From: Cokeromyces recurvatus | Taxonomy: Eukaryota; Mucoromycota; Mucoromycetes; Mucorales; Mucoraceae | Reading direction: 5' to 3' | DNA length: 64,000 nt | NCBI RefSeq assembly: GCF_025118155.1 | Contig: NW_026251390.1 | Location: 1,106,755-1,170,754, forward strand | Shown here: positions 61,633-64,000 of the stretch, one piece after another | How positions within the stretch are numbered: position 1 is the first letter of the stretch | Layout: each line of letters opens with the position of its first letter | Program-made: the position numbers and the translations under genes | The notes under the pieces: model-generated | Told to the model about the DNA's origin: nothing | Database searches by the model: none | What the model saw: the letters and a program-made list of their open reading frames with translations, nothing else

Positions 61633-64000
61633 ATGGAGAATCGTTTACGAAGAAGATCACAAACATTATCTGTACAAGCAGCAGTATCTAGATTAACACC
61701 TGCTCAAATGTATTCTAATTTTGAAGAATGGATTAAAATGTGTACAGATAATGTATGTATAATCATTTATGTATTGTAGTTTTTAATCCTTACAACTTTA
61801 TTCTTTTTTTTTTTTTTTCCTTTTACTGTAAAACAGAAAGTCAATGCAACAAATACTTGGAATTTTGCTTTGATTGATTATTTTCATGAAATGACCTTTC
61901 TTCGTGAAGGCGATTCAATTAACTTTCAAAAGGCGTCTTGTACCTTGGATGGCTGTGTTAAGATCTATACCTCACGTGTAGATTCAGTTGCAAATGAGAC
62001 TGGCAAATTATTAAGTGGTCTTGCTGATAGCAATACACGTAAACTATAGATACGTAGATATATATATAGTTTAGGATTATTTAATATTTCTTGTCTTTTT
62101 AGATGGTAATGAAGGCGATGATGACACAAGACAAGAAAAACGTGTTCGTCGAAAGGTAAAATAAATAAATAAGTAATATCTTTTTTTTTTCATTTCTAAT
62201 ACTTTCCCTCTCCCCCCTCCCTTTTTTTTTTTTTTTTTTTTTTTTGTTAATAGACAAATCGATCTGAAGCAACATTGTTAAAAGATTTTTCTTCCATTGC
62301 TTTAAAAAAATTTGATCTAGATTTTGCAGTTGATCCTTTGTTTAAAAAAACATCAGCAGACTTTGATGAAGGAGGAGCTAGAGGTCTTTTGTTGAATCAC
62401 TTAAGTTTAGACCAAAATGGAAAAATTATATTCGATGCATCAGATGCTACAATCGAATGTGAGAACGATGAAGGTGATAATGGTGAGCAAAACATGATAT
62501 CTATTGACAACATTGAACATCAACCACAAGAGCAATACAATGATGAGGAAAAAATAGATGATCCTATGGAAGAAGAGACAACAGAAAACCAAAATGAAAT
62601 AATACCCGAATCAATGGAGATTGACTCACTACCTACCATAAAAGAAATCTCACCTACTGTAGAAGAAGATGCAACTCAATTGAAAAACGAAGCTCGTATT
62701 GAAATCTTCAGATTAAAATGTACGATAGGATACAAAAAAAAAAAAAAAAGAAAAAAAAAATAGATGAAGTCTTAAACTTCTAACCCACGTTATTTTAGCT
62801 AAATTACCAAAGATGCAATTATTGCCTGATTTTCACATTGTACCATTTCTTAAAGATTATAACTTTTTCACAGATGATAATGATGATTTGGCTATTCCTG
62901 ATTTAGATAACGATGATGATGATGATGAAAATGACAATAATGTATCAGCTAATAATGATTTTGATTTTGATGATGATTTTGATGTTAATTATGGAGAAAA
63001 TGATGTTGATCCTTTCCAATTTGATGATACACAACAGGAAGATACACAACAACAAGAACCCTTAAGTACTTCTTTTGTAGATAAACCCATTCAAGAACAT
63101 GACTTTTTATCCGCCATAATTCACACAGGAGATCACGACATGTTTAATTATTTCGATTCAACGCTTGTCAAGAACTGGGCAGGACCTGAACATTGGAAGT
63201 TGCGACGAAAACCTATTGAAAAAGAAGAATCTCAACAACAACAACAACAACAACAACAACAAAATTCAACAGCGAAACGAAAAACACGTACTGTAACAGA
63301 TAATTCTTTACCATTTCAACAAATACTTGAAGATAATGTTGAAAATAACGATCCTTTTGAGAGTACTACAAAGAAATTAACATTGACAAAAGATGCTATA
63401 TCGAAGATGACTGGTCATCTTTTACCAGAAGATATTCATTTTTCATCCAAAGTTTTATTACAATATTCATTAAAGCCTGCTTTGCCATCTAATGGACGAA
63501 GGAAGAAACAGACAATAAATCAAATAGAAGAAGCTATAACAGATCCTGCAGATGATGGTGTCATGAATTCAGATGTTAATTTTTGGGCTAATCAAACACA
63601 AGATTATGGTGATGATGTAATAGATGACGATGATAATCTACCAACTGACGCATATGGATCTGAAGCCAATATAGACCAAAGTAATACAAATATAAATAAA
63701 TTAGATGAGTGAAATGTAGTTACTAACTAACTAACTAACAAATTGAATTAATTAGCCATCTTAACGGCATTTGATGAAACATCATTTTATCAAGATAACT
63801 ATGATGATCCTGAAATATCAGTGCTTTATGGAGATGAACTTATTACAAATCATCATCTCAAGAAAACCAAACCACTATACGTTAATTATGCTCGAACAGC
63901 AAAAAGAGTAGATGTAAAGAAACTTAAAGATAATTTATGGAAAGTCTTAACGACGAACAATACTAATGAAGAAAAGATAAAAGGAGTACAAAAGTTTACA
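61633..64000 (+). CDS. BRN1: Condensin subunit 2 Brn1 (Barren/CAP-H kleisin), 3' end outside window
   Basis: Kleisin subunit of condensin, needed for mitotic chromosome compaction. Exons 61633-61752, 61837-62038, 62103-62155, 62254-62719, 62799-63680 and 63756 to beyond the edge. The N-terminal Barren motif is clear: AAVSRLTPAQMYSNFEEWIK, NTWNFALIDYFHEMTFLREG, FQKASCTLDGCVKIYTSRVD. TLLKDFSSIALKKFDLDFAV is the next conserved block, followed by long acidic linkers and a CAG/CAA-coded Gln run (~63234-63261). The last visible stretch (PLYVNYARTAKRVDVKKLKD then NLWKVL) is the conserved C-terminal kleisin region. I end exon 5 at 63680 (A|GTAATA) because the donor at 63709 would break the frame. Confidence 0.93.

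Overview
The window is AT-rich nuclear DNA from a fungus. Genes carry many short introns with GTAAGT-like donors and AG acceptors. The protein set (UTP22, NOP58, YAK1, NAA20, BRN1, PSMD5, HsbA-type secreted protein), together with a DIRS retrotransposon, a Fanzor-like remnant and many LINE remnants, fits an early-diverging fungus, most likely Mucorales (Mucoromycota). The species cannot be told from the window. For most multi-exon genes the exon lengths sum to a multiple of three with donor/acceptor phases that agree, which is the main support for the models.

Layout. 1-420 is the 3' end of a LINE. 818-6786 is a divergent ribosome-biogenesis pair (UTP22 minus, NOP58 plus). 7592-11572 is a CSC1/OSCA-type channel, followed by YAK1 kinase and, tail to tail with overlapping stop codons, NAA20. 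15438-19441 holds a LINE 3' end, a putative protein O-fucosyltransferase, a mitochondrial-type peroxiredoxin and a PAXX-like XRCC4-superfamily protein. A Ser-rich protein of unknown role (20614-22383), a 2.2-kb gene-poor stretch and an HsbA-like secreted protein follow.

25474-37912 is a 12.4-kb mobile island bounded by about 137-bp inverted repeats with TA at their edges. Inside are a decayed Tc1/mariner copy, a tandem duplication, a multi-exon gene with a PD-(D/E)XK-like motif and one in-frame stop, an apparently intact Tc1/mariner-type transposase, and a DIRS element inserted between that transposase and the right terminal repeat.

38286-43351 returns to host genes (F-box protein, mitochondrial 3-hydroxyacyl-CoA dehydrogenase, ARMT1/DUF89). 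43885-47005 holds two LINE remnants in opposite orientation. 47663-57086 is dense: acetyl-CoA-transporter-like MFS protein, PA-TM-RING E3 ligase, kynurenine aminotransferase, a HAL4/SAT4-like kinase with an apparent 1-nt frameshift, and PSMD5. 57172-59200 is a nest of two LINE 3' ends around a truncated Fanzor/TnpB-like gene. The window closes with an unidentified polytopic membrane protein divergent from BRN1 (condensin), which runs off the edge.

The most notable points are the compound Tc1-type island with possible cargo, a 3'-terminal RNA hairpin conserved by compensatory changes in all six LINE remnants, the Fanzor remnant, and a possible fungal PAXX.
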